A stretch of DNA of 64,000 nt from Engraulis encrasicolus (lineage: Eukaryota > Chordata > Actinopteri > Clupeiformes > Engraulidae). Of the stretch, positions 13,190-37,974 are shown in pieces; position 1 is the stretch's first letter; the number at the start of each line of letters is the position of its first letter. The stretch is taken from assembly GCF_034702125.1 (NCBI RefSeq), contig NC_085869.1, positions 49,003,197 through 49,067,196 on the forward strand, read 5' to 3'. Position numbers and translations under genes: made by a program. The notes under the pieces were generated by a model. The model saw only the letters and a list, made by a program, of their open reading frames with translations. It searched no databases and was not told the DNA's origin.

Positions 13190-14948
13190 GTGAGTATGAC
13201 GTGATGCGTACTGTGCACCACAGATATGGCGCCGGTTAAATGCAATATCATAGCGACACTAGTTAAGTTAAACGCCGAATTGCAACTGCAAATCCAGCTA
13301 TCAAGCGCTCAGGGCAACAGAGAACGCCATTTTCTCCGAGGGAGATTTTACTTTGCGCCAGGCAACCATTTTCTATAGCATCCATGTTTTAAATGTTCGC
13401 TGTCGCACAAATTATATGGATTACGCGTCACATCTGTGGAAATGCTTCTGTTATCGGTGGAGGGTGGCTTTGGCTGTTTGCGATTTTTATGAATGGGGAG
13501 GTGAGATTGTCCTGACCCCCTCCACCCCCCCTCCCAGTTCCTCACGGATCGAGTTTCACTTCATTGAGAAAAACAAGGGGCCGTGGGAGGAGGGAGGCGA
13601 GGGAGGGGTAGTGTGTGTCTCCCCCCCACATGACGGTTGTGTTAATTCTCTTTGATGTGTGCTGCAATTGCGTTACTGAAATGAATTGTTGTGCATTAGG
13701 CTACTATTCGGTTGTTTCTACATGAACACTTTCTTTTCTTTTAACTTTCTTCAATGTGGACTAGGTTTAGGCTCTATAACTTGAAAGTAATTGTTTTGGA
13801 GTTATGCGCGATTCTCAGATTAAACCCTATTTAAGGTTACCTGGACCATTTGTTCCTCATATGACACTTGAGAAAGTTGCCAATGTTTTATGTGTGGTCA
13901 TAGTGTTGGGTAATCCACTTCCAGAAGGACCATTGCGATAACCCTCGAAGTTTTTTTCGCAGCAAAAAAAATCTGATGCAATTTATGTTTTACGCAAATT
14001 AATGTAGGCCTACAGTTTGTCCAAATTTCCCAATAGTTTTGTATACCAAACGCCTGCACTTCCCATTCACAGTGTACCTATTATGGTAATTATTGTAGTG
14101 AGAAATTGGGTCGTTTAAAAATGCAACGGTTCACAAAAAACAAAATCATGCAAAAGCTCTGCATTTACCTGCCCCTTTCCCCCCTTCGCTACGATGCGTA
14201 AAAGCGCTTGCTCTGTGCGCTTTTCTTGGTAATAAACACAACGTGTCATTTAATAATAAAGCGAGCTCCGTTTTATTCGTCAGCCATTAGGACAACTGAT
14301 CAACCAGGGTGAGTCACCCGGGCGGGCTTGAGAGGAGCGCTCATTCATGTGGAAGCCCATGCTGCTCTATTTTATCTTACGCTCTTTTGAGCCCAAATAA
14401 CCCTTTTGGTGCGCCAGCGGTTGTGTGCGCACTGTAGACTCCGTGCCATGTCCCGAAGGACATAGTCGGACACATTCGTGCAAGAATGGCAGCGTGACAC
14501 AAGAGTGCCATCTCTGTTGCGTGCACAGTGTTTTAAGGCCACAGCATTGCACACAAAAGTTGGCTTTTGGTATTGTATTGTGTTGTGTTGTACTTGTTCA
14601 GGATGGTTGCAGGTAACTTCTATATTGTTAGTGCAGGTGTTTGACTTGGTGTTTATGGTGGGTTTTAATAACAAGGACAGATGGTATGATATTACATAAG
14701 GTTTGTGAGTGTCCTTCACATGACCACGCATTGTATTTACAGCGTACAGGTCATAATCCACACCAGTATGAGTTGAGGATGATGGCAGTGGTAATGATCA
14801 ACAAACAAGAGTTACTGGGTGATGGACACAGCACCACCATGCTCTGTAGATGGTGTACACTGTAGGTGGTGAACACTTCTTTTTATCTGAAGGGCGTATT
14901 GCACCTCTTTAACTCAATCTATTTTTTTTCTTTTGGTTTGTTTTTCAG

Positions 14949-15033
14949 AGAAAGAGAGGTCTTGAGAAAATCCTAAAGGCCATCGCTTTAGGCGAAACCT
15001 CTTCACTGGGAACCCTGTGAAGACCAAGATAAC
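14949..15033 (+). other. etv5: etv5 5' UTR part of exon 2
   Basis: The acceptor TTTTTTCAG ends at 14948 and is followed by 85 nt without an upstream ATG. The start codon ATG at 15034 sits in the context AACATGG. The coding part of this exon ends in phase 0 at 15081 before GTAAGT. Confidence 0.7.
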
Positions 15034-28077
<13,044 letters not shown>

Positions 28078-29935
28078 CTGTCCTCTTCTTCTTCAGGGCA
28101 AGATAGAAGTCATTTAAGCATAAAGATATGAAAGATAGACGATTTTATCCCAAAGCCCGGACTGCAGCGCAGACTGGAACTCACTAAACCCCCAATTCAG
28201 ACTTTTTTGCCCCTCTGCCCTCTCTTCTCTCCCCTCTGTCTTGGCTCTGTTGCCTGACCCTCTCTGAAATGACCTTTGAACCCCCGGGTACACACCCCTC
28301 AAGTTCAAACGAACTCCTGAGAAGGTTTTAGAGGAAACCTGCAATTCATTGTGCTCCGTTTTTTTTCCCTCTGGCATCCACCAGTGGGAAAGTGCCCTCC
28401 ACCCTCCCGACAGGTGACCGGCAAACTGGCATTCAGGTTGCACCAATCACCTGTCAGCATAGTGAGGTGTGCGTGCGTGCGTTTCCATGGAGACGAGGAG
28501 AACGCCATTGACTGGCCACGTAGAGATGAAGAACTGACTGAGGTCTCTTTGTAGACTGCAAGAAGTGTAGCAATTCCGTTTTGACAATCTACTTTTTTTT
28601 CCTTTTTCTTTTCTTTTCCCCCAAAAAACTTTTACTGTCAACTAAGAGAAGATAAAGAGATATGGTTACCTCTTGGGTCCCTTGTGAACTGTATGTTCCT
28701 TAAAAAAAAACTGAAATATATATAAAGAGAAAAGGGCTTCACATTGCAAAAACACCTGGAGAATACATCTGTTTAACTGAATGGCTTGTTTAGACAGCTA
28801 CTTTTTGTATAACAACCCTTTTAGTTGATAAATTAGACTGTAGGCTAAAGACTGCTGTAGGTACAATCAAGTTTTCTGTATTTTTGTTGTATTGTTCTAC
28901 TCCTTGAGTTTTGTTTTCAAGTGCAGTGGATTTGTTTTCTTTCACTTCTAAGCATTGGCTGTCTCTATCAATACCAGCTTTCAAAAAAATGTTGTGGAAA
29001 ATTCTCTACAGGACTGTTAGATCATCATTTCTGAAATAGTCCACGGTTTATTTCAGTCATTCTTGACAAATATTGCCACGCATATCCGTGCATACAGACC
29101 ATACATCCTTCACAATTTTCCACAACAAGCTGACTTTGCTAAATGCACAAATGTTTTTTTTTTTTTTTTCTGAGAAGCTCCAAATAGTCTATTTATTTTG
29201 GGCCTAGATCTCCCTCATGTGGGAGATCACCGTACAGCAGTGGCAGCAACATCAAGGAGGACGTTTGCATGCAGTGAGATTGTATACTACATCCCCACCC
29301 TGCCACTCCACTCCTTACTTTAGCCAAACTCCGATATACTACTACTATTGGCCACTGCTTCCTCTTCTTCTGCATGGTGTACTTAACAAAGCAACTGTCC
29401 ACTGACATATCGTTTCATGCTGGACAAAAGAAGAATTTGTGACGTTCTCTGCATTTTTGTTTTCCTATGTTTTTTTTGTTTTTGTTTTTCTTGTTGGGGA
29501 GGGAAAGTAAAGAAAAAATATATATAAATATATTTTTGCAAAATTCTGCATTTGTTTTGATTTTATTGTATACGCTGTATAGTACTGTCTAAAAAAAACG
29601 ACGTTATCTTTTGAATCGGAGTCCCTGTGATGCGACTGCAGATAATTAATTAATTAATAAAGAAAGGACACCCTTTTTTCTTGGTGGAGTAGGGAACAGT
29701 GCCTTGACTGACAGAAGGAGACGACGGAACAGCAGAGCAGCTTGTATTACTAACTAGTAGTATAGAGGGGGGTGTTGGACGGAGTTGCATTGCTCTCCAC
29801 TCAGACCACACAAACAAAGGGTTGTCCGCACCTGTATAGGCTTCGCCCTTTCCTTTCACAATGTGTACCTTACACTGCTGAGTTTGTGATCTGTACGGGG
29901 TACAATAAACGTATTGTTTCTGCTCCAGTGCTGTG
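28078..29935 (+). other. etv5: etv5 3' UTR with polyadenylation signals
   Basis: The TGA at 28075-28077 is followed by about 1.85 kb of AT-rich sequence with T-rich and TATTTAT-like stretches typical of unstable mRNAs. AATAAA occurs at 29656-29661 and again at 29904-29909. The second is followed by the GT/T-rich run expected downstream of a cleavage site, so it is the likelier main end. The first could give a shorter transcript. Confidence 0.7.
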
Positions 29936-30399
29936 TAGAATTATTTTTTCCCCTATTTTTTAACTTCCAACCGCTGACCGCTTTTGTGGAGCCCAGGACA
30001 ATATACCCTGAAAGGGGCTGTGTTCTCAGTACATGTAATATAATGAAGACACAATTCTGGGCCCGGGACAACTGACCTCTTTGGCTTCCCTGCCCATGGC
30101 TAAGAGATGTTTTGGATCATCATGGTGAGCGCACACACATTATAATCTATGTTGTTTGTCTCACAGACGGCAATATACTGGTACCTACTTATGACATTGA
30201 TAAAACTCCATCCTCTCCTGTCTTGGGTCACGGTCGATGGCCTTTCTTTCCTCATATCCTGTGGCAAAAGACCTCTTGTGCAATATGCTGACTTTTTATT
30301 TTATTTTGATTGACGTTAAGAAATATAAGCTTTTCTCAAACACGGAGATCCTCATAAAAATGTTGCCAACCTTTTACTTCAACTCATTTTTGTATACTT

Positions 30400-31320
30400 A
30401 CTTAACTCCATCACACCATTCGGCACATAGGGCAGCAACAAAGTCTCTCCACTTCAATCTAGCCAACTTCTCGATGGTTCCCCAGCTTTGATGATGCTGC
30501 TGGAGCTCCTTCTGAATGGTCCGGCGCAATGTCATTTTAGGCCGCTGTAACAGAGGTCAACTAGCAGAGTTTGGTGGGGAACGTTAGTAAACCTCCCTCC
30601 CGAAGCCTCAATAGAGTGTGGTAGCGTTGGGCCATAGGACCAGCCCTTTAGCTCAGTGTGCTCGGACTGTGCCTCCCATTGGCGCATCAATGTACTTTAC
30701 AAGGTGGCAGGTTCGCACCACCAAGGGTGACGAACCGTGCGGAAACACATCCGTCACTGGTGCCGGGAACACCTCAGTCACACCTCCCTTTCTTTCTTTT
30801 GCCTTCTGGGGTCTAGTGTAATGTGACTCTTGGGATGGCGTTGGGTTCCACCCTGAGTACATGGCCGATCCAGGTCCACCTGTACCTCTTGAATATGTAT
30901 TGCATATTTCTTACTGAGTGATGTTGAGGAGTTTATTGTTGGAGTTGGTTTTGGGCAGGCATGATGTATGGAAGATGAAGAGTTTTCGTGCATGTCGCCT
31001 TCTGTGGTTTTCCAACATTCTGTACCATAGCAGAGTAGATATTACACAGCTTTGGTAGAGTCTGAGTTTTGTTTCGGTACTGTATTGTTTTGATTTCCAT
31101 ATCTTTCTAAATCTTATGAAGCTTGCCTGTGCTTTGTTGATCCAGTTCTGAATGTCTTTTCTGGTTCCCCCATCATTATGAATGGTGCTTCATATGAAAC
31201 TGTCTGTGTTTTCCAAGTTCTGGTCCTCTATTGTTACAGTTGTTGACAGTTTGGTGTTGATGGGCATGACTTTGGTTTTGCTGGTATTGATAACAACTCT
31301 GACTTGCTGGCTATAGTACT
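30400..31320 (-). pseudogene. Non-LTR retrotransposon reverse transcriptase, 3' part (broken)
   Basis: The minus strand reads the end of a LINE polymerase. Recognisable pieces are SKTKVMPIN, TKLRLYQSCVISTLLW, then WIGHVL and TLHWTPEGK, and after an insertion RPKMTLRRT and WRDFVAALCAEW. There are in-frame stops and frameshifts, and a tRNA-like insertion at about 30546-30786 splits the last domain. It is inactive. Confidence 0.75.
30546..30786 (+). mobile_element. tRNA-like insertion inside the LINE remnant
   Basis: CTTTAGCTCAGTGTGC resembles an A box and GGTTCGCACC at 30710-30719 a B box. The flanking LINE frame (GKRKKG and RPKMTL) becomes continuous when this segment is removed. It is a SINE-like insertion, not a functional tRNA gene, because the arms do not fold into a cloverleaf. 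Confidence 0.5.
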
Positions 31321-31649
31321 GAGTAGGCCTACTCATTTTGTATTGCAAGGAATATACATATGCCTACATATCATATACAATAGTCTTCTGAAATAATTCA
31401 ATTTGACAATTTAAATGCTTACACCATATTTATGAGCTATACATTACTCAAAGAGCTCAGATCAGATCACTGGAATTATAGGCCTATCAATGGATTGTTT
31501 CCTTCCCAAGTGGTGACGCCTGCAATAGATATACTGTATCTCAGTGTTAACTTGCAGTACTTCAATTGCTTCAGGGACCACAGTGATTATTGTCCGATGT
31601 CAACTAAGTTGGTCACCACTGTCCATGGCCTGAACCTTCTGTGAATGCA

Positions 31650-31805
31650 GTGTGCTAAGCCCCCCACATTTGGGCTTGCATGCCCACCCACGGGGACCCT
31701 GGTTCGAGTCCGGCCGGGGTCATTTCCCGGCCCTGCCCCATCGCTCTCTCCCAATCATTTCCTGTCTACTCTCATACTGTCCTGTAATAATAAAGGCCAA
31801 AAAGA
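31650..31805 (+). mobile_element. tRNA-derived SINE
   Basis: A perfect B box GGTTCGAGTCC is at 31701-31711 with an A-box-like segment near 31652-31668. The body TCTCTCCCAATCATTTCC and tail AATAAAGGCC match the architecture of the copy at 10840. Confidence 0.7.
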
Positions 31806-33534
31806 CCCCCCAAAAAACGTTTAAAAAAGAACCTTTAACTTAGTGAGAGCCTGGGCCGAGGTGAAATTTTACTGTGGGAAGTTATCTCATCAGACTTTCT
31901 TACAGTCAACAGAAAATATTATGAAAGAAAATAAACCCCAAGAAGTAATTGTGTCCTTGCATGAGTTTGGTAAAACAATGAAACATAAATCAAAGCTAAA
32001 AATATGATCCGTGACTGTTTTTCTTCTGTCTAGGCAGCATACGGTGTAGTCTGTAAAACACCTATACAGCACATCCCCTAAGACCTGTAGTGATAATCAT
32101 ACTACCAGTGTTCAATTTGTATGTCAGTCTGTATTAAAGTGTATGGAAAACTATCGACTTGCTCATGCACCTTATTGCCTGGTGGCGTCATAGGTACCAT
32201 GGGTACATGGGTGTTTTAGGTCAACATTATTGGGGTGTTTTTTCCAATCAATCAGTGGGGACAAATCAGTGTTTTGGATGTGGTCGCAGTGCCTCAGCGC
32301 TGGAGGACTGGAATTGAGTCTAGCCATGTTTGTTGAAGGTTATACCATTGCACCAGCACGGCCAAAGCAAACCCCTGACTGTTTGCTAACCAAATACAAT
32401 ACAAAGCCAGTGCAAACATGGTCTTAAAATAGCTGATGGAAACATTGTCGCAATCTAAGTGAAAACAAATGAAACACGTGGATCATACTTTGCCGTCACA
32501 TGTGCAGAAAACCATTTAATCTGAGGTAAACCAATGCCTTAGTGATGTGTCAGTCACGAACGGGCCACACTTGACTTTCAATTTAAGCGGGTGGTGGGAA
32601 ACTGCTGTTCCACTTTTGTTTGTGAAAACAGTGCATACTTGGCTAAGATCCGTTTGTTTAAGTGGCACTTGGGTGTTTTGGGTGATAAGTAATTGTTGTA
32701 TTTCTTTATAAAGCATTTTTAAACAGCATACATAAACCAAATGTTTAGCAATGTCAACAATAAAACAAAATACTATAAAAGAAAATGGGAACTTTGAATA
32801 AATTAATAAGGTGAAAAAAACATACAAGAGCTGTTTATGAGCCGAAAGAGCCGGCTCTCCATTGTAAATAGAGCCAATGGAACCGCGTCTCAAAAAAAGA
32901 GTGAAAAAAATCCCATCATTCTGCCTGTACATTTTCTCTATCTGGCCAGGCATGCGCCATCAGCATGCACCTGGCGTCTAATTGGATGCAGTGCTTATAT
33001 TAGCCAATCAACAAGGGGGAGAGCTTCTCATGAGCTTCCCATTATTATGCAGACCTTTCTGAACTTCCAGTGTGAACACATACACCTATTTACATCATAA
33101 GAAAGGGGAAAATAATATTGATATACTATACAGCTCATATGTTCCTAATTGGATCTAATTGGGTCTCAGAGCTGTTTTTTTATATTATTATTATTGTTAT
33201 TTTTAACAATTTTCCCTTAACAATTCAGGTAGTCCTACATTAGAGTGCATGGGACATCAGCATGCTTCAGTTTTTCCAACATGAATTGTTTAGGCTGAAA
33301 GTTCATTTGAAATAGCCTATTGTCATCCCAGGTGAATACAAACCTTAGACCTACATGGTCAAATATAGTCAAATGGTCAAATAAAATAGCATGGATTTTT
33401 TTTTCCAGAACCAGACTCGCTGACCAAGTCCCATTGATAGGCTACAGTATGATATGGCAGATATGGCCCTACTCAAGGCAGAGAGCAAGTGCATCAGGAA
33501 TTATGATAGGCCTAATGATAATGATTATTATTAT

Positions 33535-33535
33535 C

Positions 33536-33571
<36 letters not shown>
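33535..33571. repeat. (AAT)n microsatellite
   Basis: About twelve AAT units. Confidence 0.95.
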
Positions 33572-33573
<2 letters not shown>

Positions 33574-33704
33574 AACTATTTTTTGTTTATTTTTGTTCCT
33601 TCTTCCCCTAATTAGTGGGCGTGACATTGGGTGTGGCCTGTGCTCCAAATCGTTATTTTGCACCTTGCTCTGCCTTTTGCATGACGCCGTCGAGGGAGGT
33701 AAGC

Positions 33705-34052
33705 AGAGCCATCTAATATCAGAGTTACGCCACTCCCATAGACCTCTATGGACCAATCTTTCCACAGCAATGGCGGCTATCATGGAGCCTCACGGAGAGT
33801 TAACATGGAAATCCCCATTGACTTTAGTTCTATTAGAAGTTACTTAGTTCCAGGAGGTGGCGGTATAACACAGAAAATGTGGTAAAGGTCATGTAATTTG
33901 TTTGTACTTAATCTTTGTTTGGTATGTGATGGTTCTGTGTTAGTTTCCAAGAACAGAAGTTTACTGTTAAGAAACATTTTAATCAACGCGAATCACATCA
34001 CCAACCGACTTCCTGGTCCTCGGTTTGCGCAACTCTGTTATTAGATGGCTCT
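33705..34052. mobile_element. Nonautonomous DNA element with 26-bp inverted ends
   Basis: AGAGCCATCTAATATCAG at 33705 onward is matched in reverse complement at 34027-34052 with two mismatches in 26 bp. The 348-bp interior is noncoding. Confidence 0.6.
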
Positions 34053-34203
34053 GGAGGTAAGTGGCTTCGAAAGAAGCGCGAGCGGTTTTTTTTTTTTCAA
34101 TTTAGGAGAAATATGTGCTGTTAGACTCATTGTTGGGCGAGTTTTACTTTAATACGTGGAATTGTGTAGTTTATTTCATGAATTTGAACGGCTTACATCG
34201 TGT

Positions 34204-34431
34204 GATTTGGTGGGCTGTTAGCGTGACTTACAATGTTCAAGTTGTTCAAGGCCATAGACTCACTCGAAAATTACGCACTGAAAATATCATGACAGAAAAA
34301 GGAGTGGTTCGTAAAAAAGAACCGAGCACGCTTTTCTCTGTCATGATATTTTCAGTGCGTAAATTTCAAGTGAGTCTATGGCCTTGAACAACTTGAACAT
34401 TGAAAGTCACGCTAACAGCCCACCAAACCAC
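34204..34431. repeat. Large near-perfect palindrome
   Basis: The arm at 34204-34295 (containing GTTCAAGTTGTTCAAGGCC) is repeated in reverse complement at 34338-34431 with few mismatches. The loop is about 42 bp. A transcript would form a stem of about 90 bp. Confidence 0.85.
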
Positions 34432-34460
34432 TTGGTCTAGTGTACGTCTTAGACAAGACA

Positions 34461-35045
34461 ACATTGGCCTAAATTAACTCGTGTCTTTTCAGCCATTGAT
34501 GTGCGCAGCTATTCTGGACTTTACGGTCCCATTCACTTCAATTCATTTTTTTGGCGTTTTACATATTTCGGACCGTGCGGACGCCGCTGTACTCGTGCGA
34601 GGAAAACAACAATTGTCTCGGGTGCTAAACATGGTCATGGAACGGCTTGCTTAACCAGAATGGTGTGTGTTGTGTCATTTCGAAGATAATTAAAGAAAAT
34701 CTTATTACAATGGGATTTCTCATAGGCATGGTTTTGCATGTCTCTTATCTCTTTTCATGTTGACTGAGCTATCACCTTTACAAGTTTACAAGGTGCACAG
34801 CGCACATATGTATGCATACAAAAAGGAAGAATACATTTCACAGTGTAATTCTGCAAATAATTCACTTCAAAGTTAAGTGTTATTACATAGGCACCATGGT
34901 CATCAATATGTGTGTAAGAACAAGTGAAAAAACAAATCGGTCAGTTTGTCAAAGAGGAGATGGTAGATATGCGCAACATAGTACAAAGTATGCATCACAC
35001 CATGCTTCTGAATGATATGAAGGAAAAATACTGACGGCACATAGC
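34461..35045 (-). mobile_element. tRNA-headed repeat, copy A (head missing)
   Basis: This segment is the near-exact reverse complement of 37085-37670 (copy C). Identity is highest over the outer 500 bp. The tRNA-like head present in copies B and C is absent here. Confidence 0.75.
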
Positions 35046-35215
35046 CTACGTCTCTTTCCTCAATAATGCACATGCCACATATCACTCAAGCAACATTATC
35101 TTCATTAGCTAATGTGGCCACAGGGGGGCGATATTGTAGGGCACGCTGAGACATTTCGGATTCAATTTAACTCACTATTAGGCTATATAACAAAAGGTTG
35201 CATTATAGGCTAGGC

Positions 35216-35536
35216 CAGTGATTCCCAACCTATGGGTCGCCAAAGATCCACAGGGGGTCGCGAAGCCCTCTTGAGTTTAAGGGGTTTCATTTTAATACCA
35301 TATGTAGCCCATGTTGAATAAATGACAAATGCATAGAAGCAACAAAATTTAAGTGCTACATTAAACATTTATTCTGTTTTTGAACAAAGACGAATTGAGG
35401 AATAAAATGATGACTAAAATGAGTTTTCGTAGGAGACAGAGCGTATCGAGTGACTTCCTCTCATGCGGGCGCTGGGTCACCAAACCTTACAATAGTAAAA
35501 ACATGGGTCCCTGAAGAAAAAGGTTGGGAACCACTG
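35216..35536. mobile_element. hAT-type MITE with 8-bp target duplication
   Basis: The ends are CAGTGATTCCCAACC and GGTTGGGAACCACTG. GGCTAGGC flanks both sides (35208-35215 and 35537-35544). A related copy in opposite orientation is at 59705-60067. Confidence 0.85.
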
Positions 35537-35689
35537 GGCTAGGCTACTACATATAGTCCATTAATTGGCAAACAATTCATGTTGTTTCTATTGTAATGGG
35601 ATTGCTACATTCAAGAAGTTTCCAATGTCTTTCATCTCCTCTGTCTTTTCCATGTTTGTAGGTTTAAGAATTAACAAACAAAATCTTAA

Positions 35690-36092
35690 AGGGACAGTTT
35701 GGTCAATTTCAACATGCAGTTTGTATTGCTCACGCTACCCTTGACTTGTCAGTACCTGTTGATGCCACATTTTTCGGCTCAGCCCTTTCCGAGATATGAG
35801 CAATTCTAATGGGGCAGCGTTTTTTTTACATTTTTAAAAAATGAAACATAGGCCAACTCCAAATATTTTCCCAAAAGGCACTGCTGTTTGCTAGTTGTCT
35901 GCTGATGTTTTATAACCTTTTGGATGTTTTTGGGAATAAATCAAGATATTTTTTTTGAAATGTAACCAAAGGCTGCCCCTATTACAATGACCAGGATCGG
36001 CTGAAGAAAGAGAAAAAAAAATCTCAGGCACTGACAAGTCCAGGGTAGTGTGAGCATTACAACTGCATGTTGAAATTGACCAAACTGTCCCT
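35690..36092. mobile_element. MITE with TTAA target site
   Basis: Inverted ends of about 60 bp start AGGGACAGTTTGGTCAATTT. TTAA flanks both sides (35686-35689 and 36093-36096), as expected of piggyBac-type insertion. No transposase is encoded. Confidence 0.75.
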
Positions 36093-36284
36093 TTAACATT
36101 GTACTGCATGTTTTAGATGGGCCCATGTACAAAGTACTTCAAGTCTGTCTGTAGGGCACATCAAGGGTCTGTGAGAAAAGGGTGCTTGCGCTGCTGACAA
36201 TGTGTAAATGCTTCCATTACATCCTATAGGCCTACATATGATGGCTACAAGAATTTCTGCAATGTGTTGTGTTTGTTTTGAAGA

Positions 36285-36770
36285 AAATTGAATAAAATCT
36301 TATTATAGTGGGATGTCATTTTTGCATGATTGGACAGGTTTCATATCTCTTAGCATGTTCACTGCGTCATCACCATTTCATCTTACAATGTGCAGAATGA
36401 TCAGAACTTTCTGTAATTCTGAAAATAAGTAACTCTGAAGTTAACAGATCATACCACAACATATGTAATAAGTAGTGCAAATTGAGAATGATTAATTTCT
36501 CAAGCAGACACTGTGGATGATATGTAGCATAATACACAGTATGTGTCGCTATGTGCTCCTGAAAGATATGCTGAAGACATACTGAAGGCACAAATATTTA
36601 TTTTCCCAATAAGCCTTATAATGTAGGCCTATATCAGGAGTGAGGTTACATACACATGAGTAAAAGTTGAATGCTGAGTGGCCTTGAACCCACAACTTAT
36701 GGTATGGACAGCATGACTTCATCCACTAAGCTACCACAGTTTCATAAGAAATGTTAAGACCAGAAAGATA
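36285..36770 (-). mobile_element. tRNA-headed repeat, copy B
   Basis: On the minus strand a tRNA-like head (A box TAGCTTAGTGG, B box GGTTCAAGGCC at 36680-36690) is followed by a diverged version of the body seen in copies A and C. It runs leftward. Confidence 0.65.
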
Positions 36771-36929
36771 TGTCGTCGTTGTGCATTTTAACACAATAAA
36801 TCTTTAATCATATAAAATATATTTTCCCTGCACCATTACCTCATTGTCTGAAGTATGATGAAGAAATGATTGTAGGCCTATATGATTTTTTAGTGCTGTG
36901 ATAATGTGCACAACAAGAAGTTTTCTGGT

Positions 36930-37670
36930 CAAACAAATTCTACTGAAACTGTGGTAGCTTAGTGGATGGAGTCATGCCTACCATTCCACAGGTTGTGGGT
37001 TCAAGGCCCATCAAAGGACAATTTTTACACTCGTGTATGTTACCTCACTTCTGATAGGCCATGATTAGTCTAATTCAGTAAATAGATATTTGTGCGTACA
37101 GTATTTCTTCAGCATACAACTCATGAGCATATTTCGATGAATACTGTGTATTATGGTGCATATCTACCGTCTCCTCTTTGACAAACTGACCGATTTGTTT
37201 TTTCACTTGTTCTTACACACATATTGATGACCATGGTGCCTATGTAATAACACTTAACTTTGAAGTGAATTATTTGCAGAATTACACTGTGAAATGTATT
37301 CTTCCTTTTTGTATGCATACATATGTGCGCTGGGCACCTTGTAAACTTGTAACGGTGATCGCTCAGTCAACATGAAAAGAGATAAGAGACATGCAAAACC
37401 ATGCCTATGAGAAATCCCATTGTAATAAGATTTTCTTTAATTATCTTCGAAATAACACAACACACACCATTCTGGTTAAGGAAGCCGTTCCATGACCATG
37501 TTTAGCACCCGAGACAATTGTTGTTTTCCTCGCACGAGTACAGCGGCGTCCGCACGGTCCGAAATATGTAAAACGCCAAAAAAATGAATTGAAGTGAATG
37601 GGACCGTAAAGTCCAGAATAGCTGCGCACATCAATGGCTGAAAAGACACGAGTCCTAAATTAGCCCAATC
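36930..37670 (+). mobile_element. tRNA-headed repeat, copy C (most complete)
   Basis: The plus strand opens with TGGTAGCTTAGTGGATGG (A box region) and the B box GGTTCAAGGCC at 36998-37008. About 660 bp of body follows, ending 300 bp before the rbm44-like start codon. The body is the inverted partner of copy A. Confidence 0.7.
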
Positions 37671-37974
37671 CACTCTCTTGAGCCGTCACATTCGAATCTA
37701 CGTGGAGTGCTCTTTACTTAAGAGCTAGCCTGGTTGAGTTGCGTTGTTTGTTAACGTGCCCTTAATGAACGGCATGTAAATTCATAAACATTAAAATGGA
37801 AAACCATAGTTTTCTGCGTGCGTAAAAATGGAACCAGCAAATAGTTTAGACGGCTCCTGTGAGTGTGCACGTGCGATCACTCTTTACCACTGTAGAAAAG
37901 TCTCTTTATTACAAACATTTTGTCGTTTGACATGAATTGGCCTACTTTTTGAAATCCCCAGAGTGATCGGCAGA
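37671..37974 (+). promoter_or_regulatory. rbm44: Probable 5' region of the rbm44-like gene
   Basis: These 300 bases lie between the end of the long inverted repeat (about 37670) and the start codon. They carry a CACGTG E-box at 37868-37873 and no clear TATA box. No upstream noncoding exon could be identified. The promoter must be here or in the repeat itself. Confidence 0.3.

Larger units (their letters stand above)
29940..37670. other. Intergenic, transposon-rich region between the two genes
   Basis: No host exon is recognisable. The stretch holds a LINE remnant, SINEs, palindromes, MITEs and a three-copy tRNA-headed repeat cluster, all listed separately. I see nothing identifiable in 31850-33500 beyond AT-rich unique sequence and a possible eroded hAT end near 32550 and 32840. 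Confidence 0.6.

Noticed and set aside
36680..37010. tRNA genes
   Set aside because: A and B boxes are present but acceptor and anticodon arms do not pair, and the sequences are parts of repeats. The same holds at 10850, 30650 and 31660.
34501..37629. Nearly identical 62-residue frames at 34501-34689 (plus) and 37441-37629 (minus)
   Set aside because: They are the two arms of the inverted repeat. Identity reflects recent duplication, and no known protein is recognised.
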